Shown: positions 46,759-62,205 of the stretch, piece after piece | How positions within the stretch are numbered: position 1 is the first letter of the stretch | Layout of the letters: each line of letters starts with the position of its first letter | From: Ziziphus jujuba | Lineage: Eukaryota > Streptophyta > Magnoliopsida > Rosales > Rhamnaceae | Reading direction: 5' to 3' | Length of the DNA: 64,000 nucleotides | Assembly (NCBI RefSeq): GCF_031755915.1 | Contig: NC_083389.1 | Span: 372,001-436,000 of the forward strand | Notes under the pieces: model-generated | Seen by the model: only the letters and a program-made list of their open reading frames with translations | Databases searched by the model: none | What the model was told of the DNA's origin: nothing | Made by a program: the position numbers and the translations under genes

Positions 46759-47045
46759 TTAATTGACTATTGTTTCGTGATTAAGGGTAAGTTTCGTAAA
46801 AACCCCCGCTTTCTTTGAAATATCATGAACGGTTCCTGTAGGTTGAGCGCCTTTTTCAAGGAAATATAGAATAGCAGGAACATTTAAATAGGTATGATTC
46901 TTGATCGGGGTCCTAAAAATCCATTTTCCAAAGATCTCTTCCTTCTCTTCTAGATTGAACATCACTTGCAATGATTTGATAAATGGTTCATTGGGATAGA
47001 TGAACAATCCCCCCTAGAAACGTATAAGAAGTTTTCTCCTCGTAC
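46759..47045 (-). pseudogene. rps16: rps16 exon 2 fragment
   Basis: Plastid small-subunit ribosomal protein S16. Minus strand reads [20 protein letters not shown] and [16 protein letters not shown], the conserved core and C-terminus, ending at a stop near 46,759. Upstream the frame is shifted (GKWIFRTP for the family's GFYDP). From about 47,010 to 47,045 the sequence (CCCCTAGAAACGTATAAGAA, CTCGTACGGCTC) looks like the 3' end (domains V/VI) of the group II intron that precedes this exon. In plastomes rps16 is not next to rps2, so this is a rearrangement. Confidence 0.8.
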
Positions 47046-47392
47046 GGCTCAAGAAAATTGGAAATTATATCTATGTATACAATGATAAGGTCAAATATAT
47101 CCATAAAATAATCAAATCACCTAGACTATGACTTAAATACTTATTCTTTCCTCCACCAAAAAATTATTCATATTTACAATTTGTACCCTCATAATTCAAG
47201 TTGGATAACTCCCAAATAACTCAAGGAAACCTTTTAATCATTTCATTTATTGAGTGGTCCCTAACCCCCCTTTTGACTGTCTCTTTTAGAATCTCTTTGA
47301 TTATGCACTCTGATCTAGTTATTGGGACAATTGAAAATGGTATTTCCTTGTTCCAAGATCCTTTATCTTTGCCTTGAATCATTGGGTTTATT
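47046..47392 (-). other. Unassigned segment joined to rps2
   Basis: On the minus strand the rps2 frame runs without a stop into an unrelated stretch: [20 protein letters not shown], then [20 protein letters not shown], stopping at 47,221. It does not match rps2, which should continue RARCHYVNKKW. Origin unknown (plastid, mitochondrial or nuclear). Confidence 0.4.
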
Positions 47393-47655
47393 GCAGCCTG
47401 TGCTACTGAATCTGCTACTTTATTTTTGGTACCAACAATTAAGAATTGTTTTCCCCTACTTGCAACATCAAAAACTAAATCACAAGCTTCTGCCAAAAAT
47501 GTAGCAGTTCTGGTAAGATTTATAATATGAATACCTTTACGCTTTGCAGAGATATAAGGTGCCATTCAAGGATTCCATTTCCTAGTACCATGACCAAAAT
47601 GAACTCCTCCTCCCATCATCTCTTCCAAATTGATGTTCCAATATCTTCTTGTCAT
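47393..47655 (-). pseudogene. rps2: rps2 5' fragment
   Basis: Plastid small-subunit ribosomal protein S2, about the first 88 of some 236 residues. ATG at 47,655: [20 protein letters not shown], then GHGTRKWNP, a stop (AAG to TGA region), [20 protein letters not shown] and [17 protein letters not shown]. Cut at AQAAI, then foreign sequence. Lies downstream of rpoC2, in normal plastid order is its next gene. Confidence 0.9.
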
Positions 47656-47919
47656 TTCTCCCCACACTTCTTCTGTTTTTCAGTTCTTTGTTGGAAAAAA
47701 AAAAAAGAGAAGCTAAAATAGAAATAAATAATTGTTTTCAAGGAACCTTCTTTTCTACCGAAGATTGGCCATTGATACACGATCCAGACCATTAATTTCT
47801 TTCTATTCGTTATTATCATTATTTCTATTACCAAATTAAATGACCACAACACAAATAGAAAAGAGGATGAATCTGCTTTTAGGAATCATTAAATACTAAA
47901 AACGATTGTTTTGATATAT
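47656..47919 (-). other. rpoC2-rps2 plastid spacer
   Basis: Matches the style of the plastid spacer upstream of rps2 (AACGAATAGAAAGAAATT, CGTGTATCAATGGCCAATCT, AAGGTTCCTTGAAAACAAT). Cut at 47,919 by the copia solo LTR. Confidence 0.6.
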
Positions 47920-47924
47920 CATAT

Positions 47925-48959
47925 TGTTGGGGTGAGAAGGTTATGACCAAGAGCAAGCTAGCTTGAAGTGTTAGCAACAAGCAAGCTTTTGGTGATGCTC
48001 TTGGGAATGGTTGTGTGTGAGTTGTGTTTTTAGGTTTTGATTATGGTGTTTTCTGGTTTTTAGGGTTCCTAAAATGTTCTAAGGTGTTGAAGAAGAGATA
48101 AGAAGAAGAGGAACACGTTGGCTTGTGAAAATAAGGCTTGGATGTGTAGCCATTTCATTCATTTTACAATATAAGCTTGAAATTACAACTAGTTCACACA
48201 TGCCAAGCATGTGAGCTTACAAAATGAGTAAAGTATTTGAAATTTAAAAAGTAAAATGGTCAACACCTAACTTTTCATACACAAAAGAGGTAAAAACCAG
48301 CTGCAACATGTCTATTCCAAATATAGTAAAAAGTGGCACATGGTTTGAACTAAGTTCCTATTGTTTAACTAGTTTGGGTAAACAACCAAACTAGCTTCAC
48401 CTACTTAGTTCCCCTTTGTATCTACTTATAAAACTTGGTTTGAAGCATCCTTGGTCATCAATAAATATTGTTCCAAGAGCTAGGAAAGTTCTGGAACCGG
48501 ATCATGGGCCAAACAGCTCCAAAACTGGCCCATACTCTGCATACTGGGCCCATCAGATACAGCAATCTGTTTGGAATAGAAAATAGACTTTCCCATGTCA
48601 TGTTGACCTGAAATTTGAACCATAGTCTTCTATATATGTCTGTAGAAATACCTCAAACTTTCAGCCCAAAAATCCATTTGCAACCTGAGATATAAGATAA
48701 ATAGTGGAGCTATGTTGCTGGAAATTATGAATCCAACACCATAGGCATTTCAAGCATAACATTCCTACTCTTTTGTGCATAATTTTGCCTATAATTTTGC
48801 ATACATAACTTAGGCACAAAACATTATCAAAATATACCTTGCATCAATTAAAAACATACAAAAAAATATAAACTCATAAAAGGAAAGGATTTGATACCAA
48901 GGTGTGCATGCTAGCCGATGACATGCACCATCAAGTGGCAAAATTGCCACACTTCAACA
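47925..48959 (-). mobile_element. copia solo LTR, 1,035 bp, inside the NUPT
   Basis: On the minus strand it starts TGTTGAAGTGTGGC and ends CTCACCCCAACA, with perfect target duplicates CATAT (47,920-47,924; 48,960-48,964). Its first 350 bp match the LTR at 63,404-63,755. No internal sequence. Inserted in degenerate plastid DNA at the rpoC2 3' end, so after plastid transfer. Confidence 0.9.
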
Positions 48960-48964
48960 CATAT

Positions 48965-49481
48965 AAATTCTTTGAAATGCAAAAATCAAATAATTCCTTA
49001 TGGTCCAATAAAATGTCTTTCATTTCCCACTCAAATAAATTCTTCTTTGAATTCGGTCCCAATGGTATCATCCCCCCTAGAACAACGTTCTCTTTCAGAC
49101 CATTAAACCAATCGATACAACCACGTAGAGCAGCTTTGCTAAAATGCTAGCAGTTTCTTGAAAACTCACTTTGTTCGTTCCACTCGTAACAATCCAATTA
49201 GTTCTTTCGGTGAAAAAACATTCGACATTCCATATTTTTAAACCAGCACTTTTGATGTTATTTGACAATAATTTCTATATGTCTATTATGGATCTGGATC
49301 CTCGGCCTTGATAAACCTTTTGGATCTTATTAACCAAAGAGATATGAGTTTTCACTATAGTTAGCTTAGCACCAATCAAGAATCCCCAAGGAATTCTAAG
49401 AACTCTTGTTATATGTTCGTTCCAGCTCTCAACCCTCTTTTCTAGGTTCATCCATATTGAATCAATCGAACGAACTTCTAT
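48965..49481 (-). pseudogene. rpoC2: rpoC2 3' segment (copy 2 of duplicated segment)
   Basis: Minus strand, from high to low: [40 protein letters not shown], then (frames with stops) YGMSNVFSPKELIGLLRVER and, in shifted frames, blocks equivalent to AKAALRGRIDW and [11 protein letters not shown]. 49,239-49,481 equals 45,798-46,044 except for one difference that I see (AGCTTAGC here, AGCTCAGC there). Unlike copy 1 it continues towards the natural rpoC2 end and on, past the solo LTR, to rps2. Confidence 0.9.
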
Positions 49482-50343
49482 TATTAATGAAAAATAAGCC
49501 TTTAAATAGGCTTTGAAAGAAACAAAATAAACCCTAAAAACCCTAGGAAAAACCGGCCACACAATGGAGAAGTCTACCTTGGCCGAAACTTTCCTTTTCC
49601 TAATCTAATTTGGATTAATGAATTCCTTTATTTTGAATTAGGAATTAATTAATTTACAATGAAAATAATAAAATAATAACTTTCCTAATCTTATTTGTCC
49701 AGAAAATAAATAAATAGAAACTAAAAATAATGGTAGTTTCCTAAAACAAAAAGTAGAATAAAATTAGGAAACTAAAATACTAGCTTTTTGACTAATTTGA
49801 CTTTGACCAATCTTTGACCAAAGTGAGCTCCAAATCAGCTTCTAGATGCTTTTAAGGATGCCAAATAAACTGAATATGAAGGCCCACACGTTGCCCATGC
49901 TTGGAAAAATAAGAAAAGGCTAATACAGTAAAATACAGTAAAGCCAGCAAGCAATATAGCAAATTCGGCCAAATTGTTGAAGCTATCCGTACAAGCCCTT
50001 TTTGATTGCATTTGAGGCTGCTTTAACTTGATTCCATGACCTATTAGGCATATGTATTGAACCCATAAAGCATTGGAACCATTTCATGCTTCTCGGACTC
50101 CAAAAATGTACCAAAACCGTCACCCGGGTCCGTATCGGCTTCCACCACTTGGATGCGTAGAATAGGCTTTGTATCTTCAAGTATGGACAAGCTCTATTGA
50201 GATTGATTAACCCCTGTATAAATACTTCCAGGTTGTCCTTAAATCTCTTAATTTGAGCTCTTGTGATTGGCCTAGTCTTCATCCGTGTCGAGTCAGCACC
50301 CCAGCGGGTTATCGGTTGAGCGGGCTCGGGCGGAATCACATCA
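49482..50343 (-). mobile_element. Ty3/gypsy LTR, copy F: start piece of a split LTR
   Basis: 862 bp. On the minus strand it begins TGATGTGATTCCGCC (50,343) and reads VIPPEPAQPITRWGADSTRM then KTRPITRAQIKRFKDNLEVF. It ends at about 49,482 within TGAAAAATAAGCC, some 270 bp before the LTR end. The base after its start boundary on the plus strand opens TACAT (50,344-50,348), the same target duplicate as at copy E. Confidence 0.9.
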
Positions 50344-53300
50344 TACATTTTCACAAATAAACTGCCCCAGGATAATTATTGTAGCTGTTTGTACACAGTA
50401 ATTATGATCATAATTATGATGGAGAAAATGCCAATTTAAGTTGAATGGATTCAAAAGGATGTTATTGCATGGAACGAAATTATAAATTCTCCCCGTTTTC
50501 ATCCATTAAACAATATTTAGGTTCTTGAAAAGTATGTTTTAAATTGTCAAGTTCTAACTATTTAGTTATCGAGATCTGATTATGAGTTTTTAAGAGGTAA
50601 TTATCAATTTGAGAGGCTGTTCCTAAAGGGCCTAATGAATTCCTAATTGGAGGATCTCTTTTAATTGATTCTTTTATTACATTGTAATATTTTACATCAT
50701 TGAATGGACCCATTTGAAAACAATTAAATGATGACAAAATTATCAAAGATTGGGATTCTTTACTTCTATTCAACAACGTACAAATAGTTCCTTGATTTTG
50801 GTTAAGTGATTGTTGAATCGTTTCCTTGGAATAAATAGAATAAAATGGAATGGTATAGTTTGACCTGTTATCAAAGATCAATCCTGAACCTAACGGATCA
50901 TTCCTTTTTCTGATATATGAAACATGGGATTTCACTAAGTCGATTCTTAGGAAACCTCGAATCAGACCATTTGTCCTTACTTCAACAAAGGAAGCGTGGG
51001 CCTCTTTGATAGAAGAAGTTTTTTTGTCTTGGTCCTAATTCAACACTAAACAAGTCCGAACTAATTGAATGCTTGTGCCAAAAATTCCCCTAATTGGTTT
51101 ACCGTTTCCATAAAGAATATAATTTGCACCTCTAAGTTCTAGATTATCACTTTCCTGCAATAGGTCCTAAGGAAAGAGTGTTTCTAAATTTATACCGTCT
51201 GCTACTTCATATATGATTACGAGTTGAACTAGAACAAAATATTTTTTCTTGGTAGGTGTGATCCATTGGACATAGATCCAATTTTTCAAATTTTTTTATT
51301 CCTTACATTTTTTTAACTATTCCTGGCAGTATCAAGATGTCGCTGTGTCAAAATATCTTATCCATCTTTACAAGAAAATGGATATCTCCAGACAAGATTT
51401 TAAGTTCAATCTTTTTTTTTTCCCTTCTCCACTCGTACCAATCCACCTACTCGACTTCTTATATTTAAAGTGATTCATGCATCTACTCCAATGATACTAT
51501 TGTTCCATACCATTATGGAAGAATATTCGGGTAAAATATACACTTCCTCAGGAATGAAAAAAAATTGATCTACTCTTATTTAGTATTTTGGCTTAAATTC
51601 TTTGACTCCTTGCTACTCAAGAAAATCCTACTTTTTTTAGGATTGAATATAACCCTATCATCCCGTATTCAGTAATTCCTAAACTTTTTCTTCTGTATTG
51701 AGGATCATCAAAATAAGCAAAAATAATATTTCTATGGAAAATACCATTTATCGGTATTTCAATCGAAATAGTAGGATGAGGCATTTGTTCTTTCTCTCTT
51801 TTTTTAATCCACTGGGATGGAATAATGAATCTATTTCATCATCCCTTTGCCAATAAAACTAAATCAGAATTCTCGTATAGAATAGAAGAAAATATGAAAT
51901 TACAATGACCTTTATATAGGATTCAATTAATTTTTTAATAATAAAAAATGATACTTTCTTTTTTACCAGAAAGACCCAAACTAACGAATTTGTGTTTTAC
52001 TTGGTCATTATTTATTTGATTTCCTAAAAGGCTAGAAAATATTTTTCCTTTGGTAGAAATAAAATGAACATTTGTTTGATCTTGATCTTTGTGGAGTGAA
52101 AGGGGGACAACACTGGATCGGCACGAACCTCCTGACAATATCCATGAATGATTTGTTTTCGGTAAGAGATGGGCATTACTATATGTAAATTCTAGTGCAT
52201 GGTATGCATCGATACTCCAGTGCATTTCTCCCTCTGAGAAAGAATAAATATGTTTTTGAACCATTTCTTTAAAATTTAAAGTGTATTTTCCCGCACGAAT
52301 TTCAGCAATAGCTTGTTTGGTTTCTACATATTGATCATTTTGGACTAAAATAAAACTTTTTGGTTACATACACGTCTATATAACATAGAAAAGCAGGATG
52401 CCCCTGTCGTGTACATGTAGGATGAACCAAATCCTCATTGCCTTTTACTTTATCATTAGAAGGGGCTCATACATGTTCTGTAGTACTCCCTTTGAATACC
52501 CTACCGGTATGAAAAGTTCTTAATGTTAGTTAAGTGCCCGGTTCCCCAATAGATTGACCCGCAATAATACCTACATCTTCTCCTAATTTGACCAGGTCGC
52601 CATCAGTAGGGCTCCGAACATAACATAATCGGTAGATCAAAGATGTGCTCTTACAAGTAAAGGGAGTTCGGATAGATATTGGTTGTATTTGAAAGGTTAT
52701 GAATCGATTGACAAGTCCAATCCCAATATCTTGATTTCAGATGGCAATACATAAATGGCCTATATATATATATCGTCTGCTAATACATGACCAATCAATG
52801 TTTGGATAAAAATCCTTTCCAACATCATCCTATTGTGAGGACTCACAAAAATACCTTGGATGATGCCATAATCTATTCTACATACAACAATGTGTTGAAG
52901 TACTTCAACAAGTCTACGTGTAAGATATCCAGCATTCGATGTTCATATAGCATTATCAACAACTCCTTTACAGACTCCGTAACAAGAAATTATATATTCT
53001 GTTAAAGACAGTCCTTCATGTAAATTGCTTTGGATAGGTAAATAAATCATTTGTCCCTGTGGATCTGACACTAACCCTCTCATACCTACTGATTGGTGTA
53101 CTTGAGATACATTTCCTCTAGCTCCCGAAAAGGATATTATATGGATTGCATTAAAAGATCAATCATCCTAAAATTAGGATTCATTTCTTGTTACAAATAG
53201 TCGCTTATCTCAATAGATTGTCATAATATTTCTAACATGTGTACATTCCCATAATGATGGTGTTTTTCCAAAATCAAACCCTGTTGTTCCGCATTTTGGA

Positions 53301-53526
53301 CTAGCCATTCTTGAGAAGGTATTGTTAAGAGATCATCAATTCCTAACAAAATGGATGTAGCAGTGGTTTGTCAAAATCCCTGAGTCTTTACTTGATCCAG
53401 GATGTGTGATGAATATGCCATTCTAAAGTGGTCTATTAATCTACTAATAAGCCATTTAATGGCAGTTCCATCTATCACTTTAATGTAAAAGGCCAGATTA
53501 GCCCGTTCTGCTATAAGTACCTCCAT
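50344..53526 (-). pseudogene. rpoC2: rpoC2, 5' two thirds
   Basis: Plastid RNA polymerase beta'' subunit. ATG at 53,526: [20 protein letters not shown], then [20 protein letters not shown]. Further down: [20 protein letters not shown] and [20 protein letters not shown] (51,935-52,264), [20 protein letters not shown] and [20 protein letters not shown] (50,558-50,935). Many stops (for example after VKTQGF) and frameshifts. At 50,348 it is interrupted by the gypsy LTR; the next rpoC2 bases are at 46,271. Normally transcribed with rpoB and rpoC1 as one operon in the plastid; here silent remains. Confidence 0.9.
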
Positions 53527-53689
53527 ATTTTGCTAAGTGGGGTTCACCAATGGGTTTGAGTTAATGATTGGAAAACTTCCTTTTTCTAATCTTGATTCGT
53601 GTGAAATTCAGGTACTATGGTCTTACTTGAACTGAAGAGACCTAAATTCACACTAGTGTTAGAGAATTACTTAGCTTGGATACCATATT

Positions 53690-56254
53690 ATTGGTATCAT
53701 ATGAGCAGGCTACGCAAAATCCTTGTATAGCTTCTTCGTTTTCTCAATAAAAAGAAATATGACCAATAGTGGTTCGAGTGTATATACAATTTTTTTTTTC
53801 TTTTTTTATGCTTCTTATTATTAGATAGGGCCCATAAATCTCATGATAGGTACCCAAAGGTTCATAGTGAACTTCAAGGGGAGCTTCTCTTGAAGTAATA
53901 AAGCATTGATCTAGTTGCCACTGGAGCCACAAAGGACTATCTAAATGGATTCTTTTATGCTGATACGCTCCAATTGCATCATAGGAATTACAAAAATGGG
54001 GTTCTATTTCTTTCTTATACTTATTAATGTCAATTCTTCCATTTTGATAATTTCTGTGATTCCATGGATTATATCTATTCGCACAAATACCTCGGCGATT
54101 CCTACTCGTTAATACATAGAGCCCAATAAGCATATCTTGAGTTGATACTGAAATGGGATCTCCAATAGCTGGTGACGAGAGACTCGTATGAGAAAACTTA
54201 AATAAACGAGCTTCTGCTTAAGCCTCCAAAGATAAGGGTACATGAATAGCCATTTAATCCATATCAAAGTCTACATTGAATCCCTTACAAATTAATGGAT
54301 GTAGACAAATAGCATATCCTTTGACTAAAATGGGTTGGAAGGCCTGTATGCCTAACCTATGTAGAGCGGGTGCCCCTTTCAACAATACGGGATGCCTTTG
54401 CATAACTTCCTGAAGTATTTCCCATACAACCGGCTTTTTTTCCTGAATTTTACTCAAAGCAACTCCTATATTCTAAGCCAATTGTTATCTAATTAAACCA
54501 GAAATTACAAATATCTGGAAAATTTCTATTACTATTTTGCGAGGCAATCCACATCGATGTAATGAAAGTGAAGGACCTATGACAATGACAGAGTGCCCCA
54601 AATAATCAACACATTTGCCAAGCAGAGTCTCACTAAATCTTACTTCTTTGCCTTGAATTACAAATGAAAATGACTTGTAAGCCTTATTATGATCGTCCCT
54701 CATTTGTTGTTCACGGATTCCATTATCAAGAAGTGTATCCATGGCTTTTTGTACTAATTTCTCCTGACACATTACTAATTCCCCTGGCGTAGATCTACTT
54801 GTCGTTAATAGATTGATAAGAGTATTGTTTGAATAGATAACTCTTCTATAGAGTTCATTAATATCTGAGCTCATTAGTTCACCTTATCCATCTAAATAAT
54901 AGGTCTCAACTCGGGAGGAAGAACTTGTAATAGACATAAAACCATCCACTCGGGTTCTATGTATTGTTCGAATAAAATTCTTAGCCAATTCTATCTGTCT
55001 AACAAAAAAATCTCTTATTCTTCCAACTTTTTAATCTTCTCATTCATTACCTATGGGGCCTTCTTCCCCTAATTCTTTCCATTCTACCAACGAATAATCT
55101 ATAATAATTCACAAATTTAGATCAGCTAATTATTTTTGGATAGCACTTGCTCCAGTAGAAATTTCTTGATTTTGAAATGTCTCAAAGCCTTAGGTATTAA
55201 AAAAAAGTGGGATGTTGTATTTCAACAATTGGATCTCATATTCGAATGAACCTCATAATCGTAAGAAAATGGGTTTTCCAGTTATGGGCCTAGCAAAAGA
55301 AAATTTTGGATAGGGTCCTATGGAATCTCCCCCCCTCAAAATCGAACGTGAAAGTTTCCGCTCATTCTGCTCAAGTAGTTACACCAAAAAAGACAGAGAA
55401 AAGAAAGAGATTTCATTTCCACTTTCAAATTCTATAAAAACCCCAAAAAACCTACTTTGCCTCGATGGTTATTTCATGATATCCTTAAAGCCTATATGCG
55501 ATGGATAGACTCCTACAATCATGACATATTTTCTTATTTTGCTCATTTCGACAGAATTTCTTTCTTTTAGAAATAAAGGAAAAGGTTAATTCCACAAAAG
55601 AAGTCTTTTTTTTCACGATGTACAAATATCTATTTATTTGTTGCTGAATCAACCATAGACCAATTCGTTTTTTACTTCGGAGAATTGAACACACCCATAA
55701 TTTTGAGTTTCATGTTACTCCTACCAAGAGACATGTCAGATCTAGGGTATCCTAATTCGATTGAATGGGATAACAGTTTCTCATTATGAATTTGTAAACA
55801 TATAATTTTGATAAAATCACACATTGCAATATACTAGGACTTCTAATTCCTTAAAAGGCTTATCTAAAAGATTCGCAATATAACTAGGAAGACATTTTAA
55901 ATACCACACATGGGTTATTAGGCATGCTAGTTTGATGTAACCCATTTGATATCTTCATATCTGAGAATCAACAAATCCAACTCTGCATTGTTCACAGAAG
56001 TTTGGTTCTACTTTTTCATCTCCTATTACTTGATAATTTCCACAAGCATAAATCCCACTTTTTATATGCCCAAAAATTCTTTCACAAAATAATCCATCTT
56101 TTTTCGGTTTATTAGTTTTGTATTGAAAAGTGTAGGATTTTGTCACCTTTCCAATTATCTTTCCATTAGGTAGGATTTTTTTGGCCTAAGCACTTATTTG
56201 TTGAGGATAAACTGATCCGATTCGAAGTTGTTGATGTTTATACCGATCGATCAT
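53690..56254 (-). pseudogene. rpoC1: rpoC1, full span including intron remnant
   Basis: Plastid RNA polymerase beta' subunit. Start ATG 56,254: [20 protein letters not shown], then [20 protein letters not shown] and [14 protein letters not shown]. Exon 1 ends near 55,820; a degraded group II intron follows to about 55,300, where exon 2 begins near SFARPITGKP. Then [20 protein letters not shown] (54,485-54,874), [20 protein letters not shown] and GFNVDFDMD (54,254-54,457), [20 protein letters not shown] (from 54,133). The metal-binding NADFDGD is changed to NVDFDMD and the next Gln codon is TAA. End near 53,690 (GHISFY ... IQGF). Confidence 0.9.
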
Positions 56255-56271
56255 AGAAGAAAAATTCTAAC

Positions 56272-59459
<3,188 letters not shown>

Positions 59460-60311
59460 TTTTTTATTTCTCATTTATAGAAAAAAAAATCCCATTATTT
59501 GCTCATTCTTCATCAAATCATATGGATAAATGTAGCAATGATGGAATTGATATTCTGTTTACTAAACCACATGAAATTTGACCTAACTCCATATAATATA
59601 TGGAATATATGAAATACGTATGAAGGAGGGATAACGAGAATTTTATACTCAAATTGTAATTTGCAACAGATATAAATGAAATTGATAATTCCACTTTTTC
59701 TTATGGAGTTTTACCTATTTTTTTAATCGAATTTGTAGAATAGGATTGAAATGTGTAAAAAAGATGATATTTATTAAACACGTGTGGATATAAACAGAAC
59801 TATCTATCTGCACTCTCCCTCTTTTTTTTATTATATTGTTTTGCTGGGGACAGAAAGAACCTATCATGCTTTATCAAATTTTCGACTTTCAATATTCGAT
59901 CTATTCGCTGGTAAATTGTAAAAATTGAATTGAAGAATGATAATTTCCTTAAAATTTCCTAAAATTACCTATAGGCATCATATACAGATAAGATACTCGA
60001 TTTATCTATTTAAAAAATTTATGTTATAGGGTTTACATATACCCCTAATTGTCGTTATAATTGAAACTGAGAAGCGTTTTTTTTTTTATTGAAAAGAAAA
60101 AGATTAGTTACGTCTCAATTTGGATTTTCTTAGATCATTAGGGAAATAAAATTTTGGATTCAAATTCAAAAACTATTCATGAATTGACAGTCAATAGTTA
60201 ACGGTTCATAATTGTCTTGAATTTTTGCTTTTGTCACTGAAAATCCACATCCACATTTGGTTTTTCACTCGAAAAGGGAACGGAATGTTTTCATATATTT
60301 TGTATCATTTT
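59460..60311. other. rpoB-trnC plastid spacer
   Basis: No gene. Lies between rpoB and trnC as in plastomes and holds the region where the rpoB promoter would be. Poly-T runs and small direct repeats only. Confidence 0.7.
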
Positions 60312-60382
60312 GGTGGTATGGCTGAGTGGTAAGGTGGGGGACTGCAAATCCTTTTTCCCCAATTCAAATCCCGGTGTCGCCT
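60312..60382 (+). tRNA. trnC-GCA: trnC-GCA, degraded plastid tRNA-Cys
   Basis: 71 bases, GGTGGTATGGCTGAGTGGTA to GGTGTCGCCT, anticodon loop CTGCAAA with GCA kept. Compared with the plastid consensus as I remember it, six of seven differences are C-to-T or G-to-A (for example acceptor GGCGGCA to GGTGGTA), leaving acceptor mismatches. Probably not functional. Orientation opposite to rpoB, as in plastomes. Confidence 0.9.
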
Positions 60383-61507
60383 GATCAACAAAAGAATCAA
60401 CATACCTTATTTTGGTTTGCTGATAAAACTTACCTATTTTTTTTTTCCAACAGAAGCAAGCGGAGGAAAAAGACTTTTGGTATTTGCTTGATTCTAAGCA
60501 TCTGAAGGTTTTTTTCATTCTTTAAAATGCTGCAAATACTTGCGTCTAATATTTAAGGAAATATTATAGTATTGAAAAAGAACTAGTAAATATTGATATG
60601 ATAGCCCTTCCACTACTAATGCAGTGTCTATTGACTGGATCTTGAATTAGATTGGATAGCCGAACGGGGGAATCTATTGAAATTATTAGTTGCGGAAAAG
60701 GCTGAAGATACTTTGTATACATACTCATGAAAGTCTTTGAGTACTCCGGGATTCATTCAATATTAATTAGATTGAATGGATAATTGGCTTTAACTTATTT
60801 ATATATGTATTTATTATATATATATTTATTTGAATATATTATGTATTTATTTATGTATTTATTATAATATATGAAGAATATATAAATATTTTTCCATATT
60901 TTACTTATATTGAACATCTAATTTCTATTTATAATATAAATTTATAACTAGTAATTATAAATAAAATACAAAAAGAAATTCTTACTCTAATCTTTGATAT
61001 TTTATTTTATCCATACCCTTTTTTCCTTCATTGGTTTTTTTTCTTTCTTTCAATGGATATTGGGATTCATATTAAAAATAATCCAAAATACAGGAATTAG
61101 AATCGTACGAATAAGAGTTGTCTTTCGATTACTTTCGATTATTAATTGGAATAAACACAAATTAAATAGAACTAGATGAAGAAATAGAATTGGGACATGA
61201 CACTATGTAATTTATATTTGGAATTGATATCTATATATATATATGAAGATAATAATACAGATTGATATATATTAAATTAACCTATATCTTCAGGCAATAA
61301 ACTTTATTCAGTACAATGACAATACTAGATTGTATGGTAGAAAGAAAAATATGAATCCTTCTTTCTACCATACTATCATCTCTCATAGAATGCTACTTAT
61401 CCTATTTTGTTCATTTCATTCATTTAATACATGAAATTGGAATCTTTTTCGTTTTATTTATTTTCTTCAATCATTGATAAGAACTAAAAAGTCAAGTTTA
61501 ATTCAAA
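60383..61507. other. trnC-psbM spacer; petN not found
   Basis: In angiosperm plastomes the 29-codon petN lies here on the plus strand. I find no such frame, so it is deleted or beyond recognition. AT-rich with long (AT)-type stretches at 60,800-60,960. Confidence 0.6.
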
Positions 61508-61611
61508 TTAATTGCTCTGACTTACTGTTTTTACATATATTATAAGTAAAAAAGAAGTAGGAACAAGATGAACAATGCAGTAGCAATAAATGCAAAAATA
61601 TTGACTTCCAT
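61508..61611 (-). pseudogene. psbM: psbM, 1-base deletion
   Basis: Photosystem II subunit M, a 34-residue single-span thylakoid membrane protein. ATG at 61,611: MEVNIFAFIATALFIL, then a 1-base deletion (ATCTTGTTCCTAC for the family's ATTTTAGTTCCCAC) shifts the frame to a stop at YL*. After the shift the C-terminus IIYVKTVSQS and stop TAA (61,508-61,510) are still there. Length 104 bases against 105. Position between trnC and trnD is normal for a plastome. Confidence 0.9.
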
Positions 61612-62131
61612 AATTTCATCGTTTCATTTTCTTTAATTAGCAATAACTCAGGATTTAATCCCATAGAGATGATAAATCTTTCGTTTGTAAATTCAATGGG
61701 ATGAATTATGTCTCGATGTAATCGAGTCAGATCAATATCATAAATAAGAATATTTGGGCTATCAAATCGATTCATCATAAAAAAATTGAATAGTATAACA
61801 TAGGAAGATCTTTTATCCATACCGACTTTAAAGGTTGATTCTTGATCCAATTAGAAATTCCTTATATTAATTTAAATTTTGATTTATCATTCTTTTTCGT
61901 TCTTTTTTTCTATAACTTACCACCTTCCTTGTACAATCATCTGATGAAGTATCATCTAACCGCCTTTACATTTACCTTACCATTGATTTTAACCAAACCT
62001 AAACAAACAATCGAAATGAAAAAAATGAGGAATCCGGTTGCAAATGAAATTTGATTATTTATATTCCCTTTCACACAAAAATGGAGAGACGAATTGATGT
62101 ATTTTTGTTATTTTATTGGATTTAGATCCAT
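61612..62131. other. psbM-trnD plastid spacer
   Basis: No gene; open frames here are chance. Contains degraded spacer sequence only. Confidence 0.6.
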
Positions 62132-62205
62132 CAGGACTAATAGGGCTCGAACCCGCAGCTTTCGCCTTGACAGGGTGGTGCTCTAACCAATTGAACTACA
62201 ATCCC
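62132..62205 (-). tRNA. trnD-GUC: trnD-GUC, degraded plastid tRNA-Asp
   Basis: 74 bases on the minus strand, GGGATTGTAGTTCAATTGGT to GAGCCCTATTAGTCC. Anticodon loop CTGTCAA (GUC) kept, T arm GGTTCGAGCCC. Anticodon stem changed on the 3' side (GGCGA). First of the trnD-trnY-trnE trio, correct order. Confidence 0.9.

Noticed and set aside
55320..55694. Short open frames in the rpoC1 interval
   Set aside because: They lie in the degraded group II intron and adjacent exon 2, in the wrong frame or strand.
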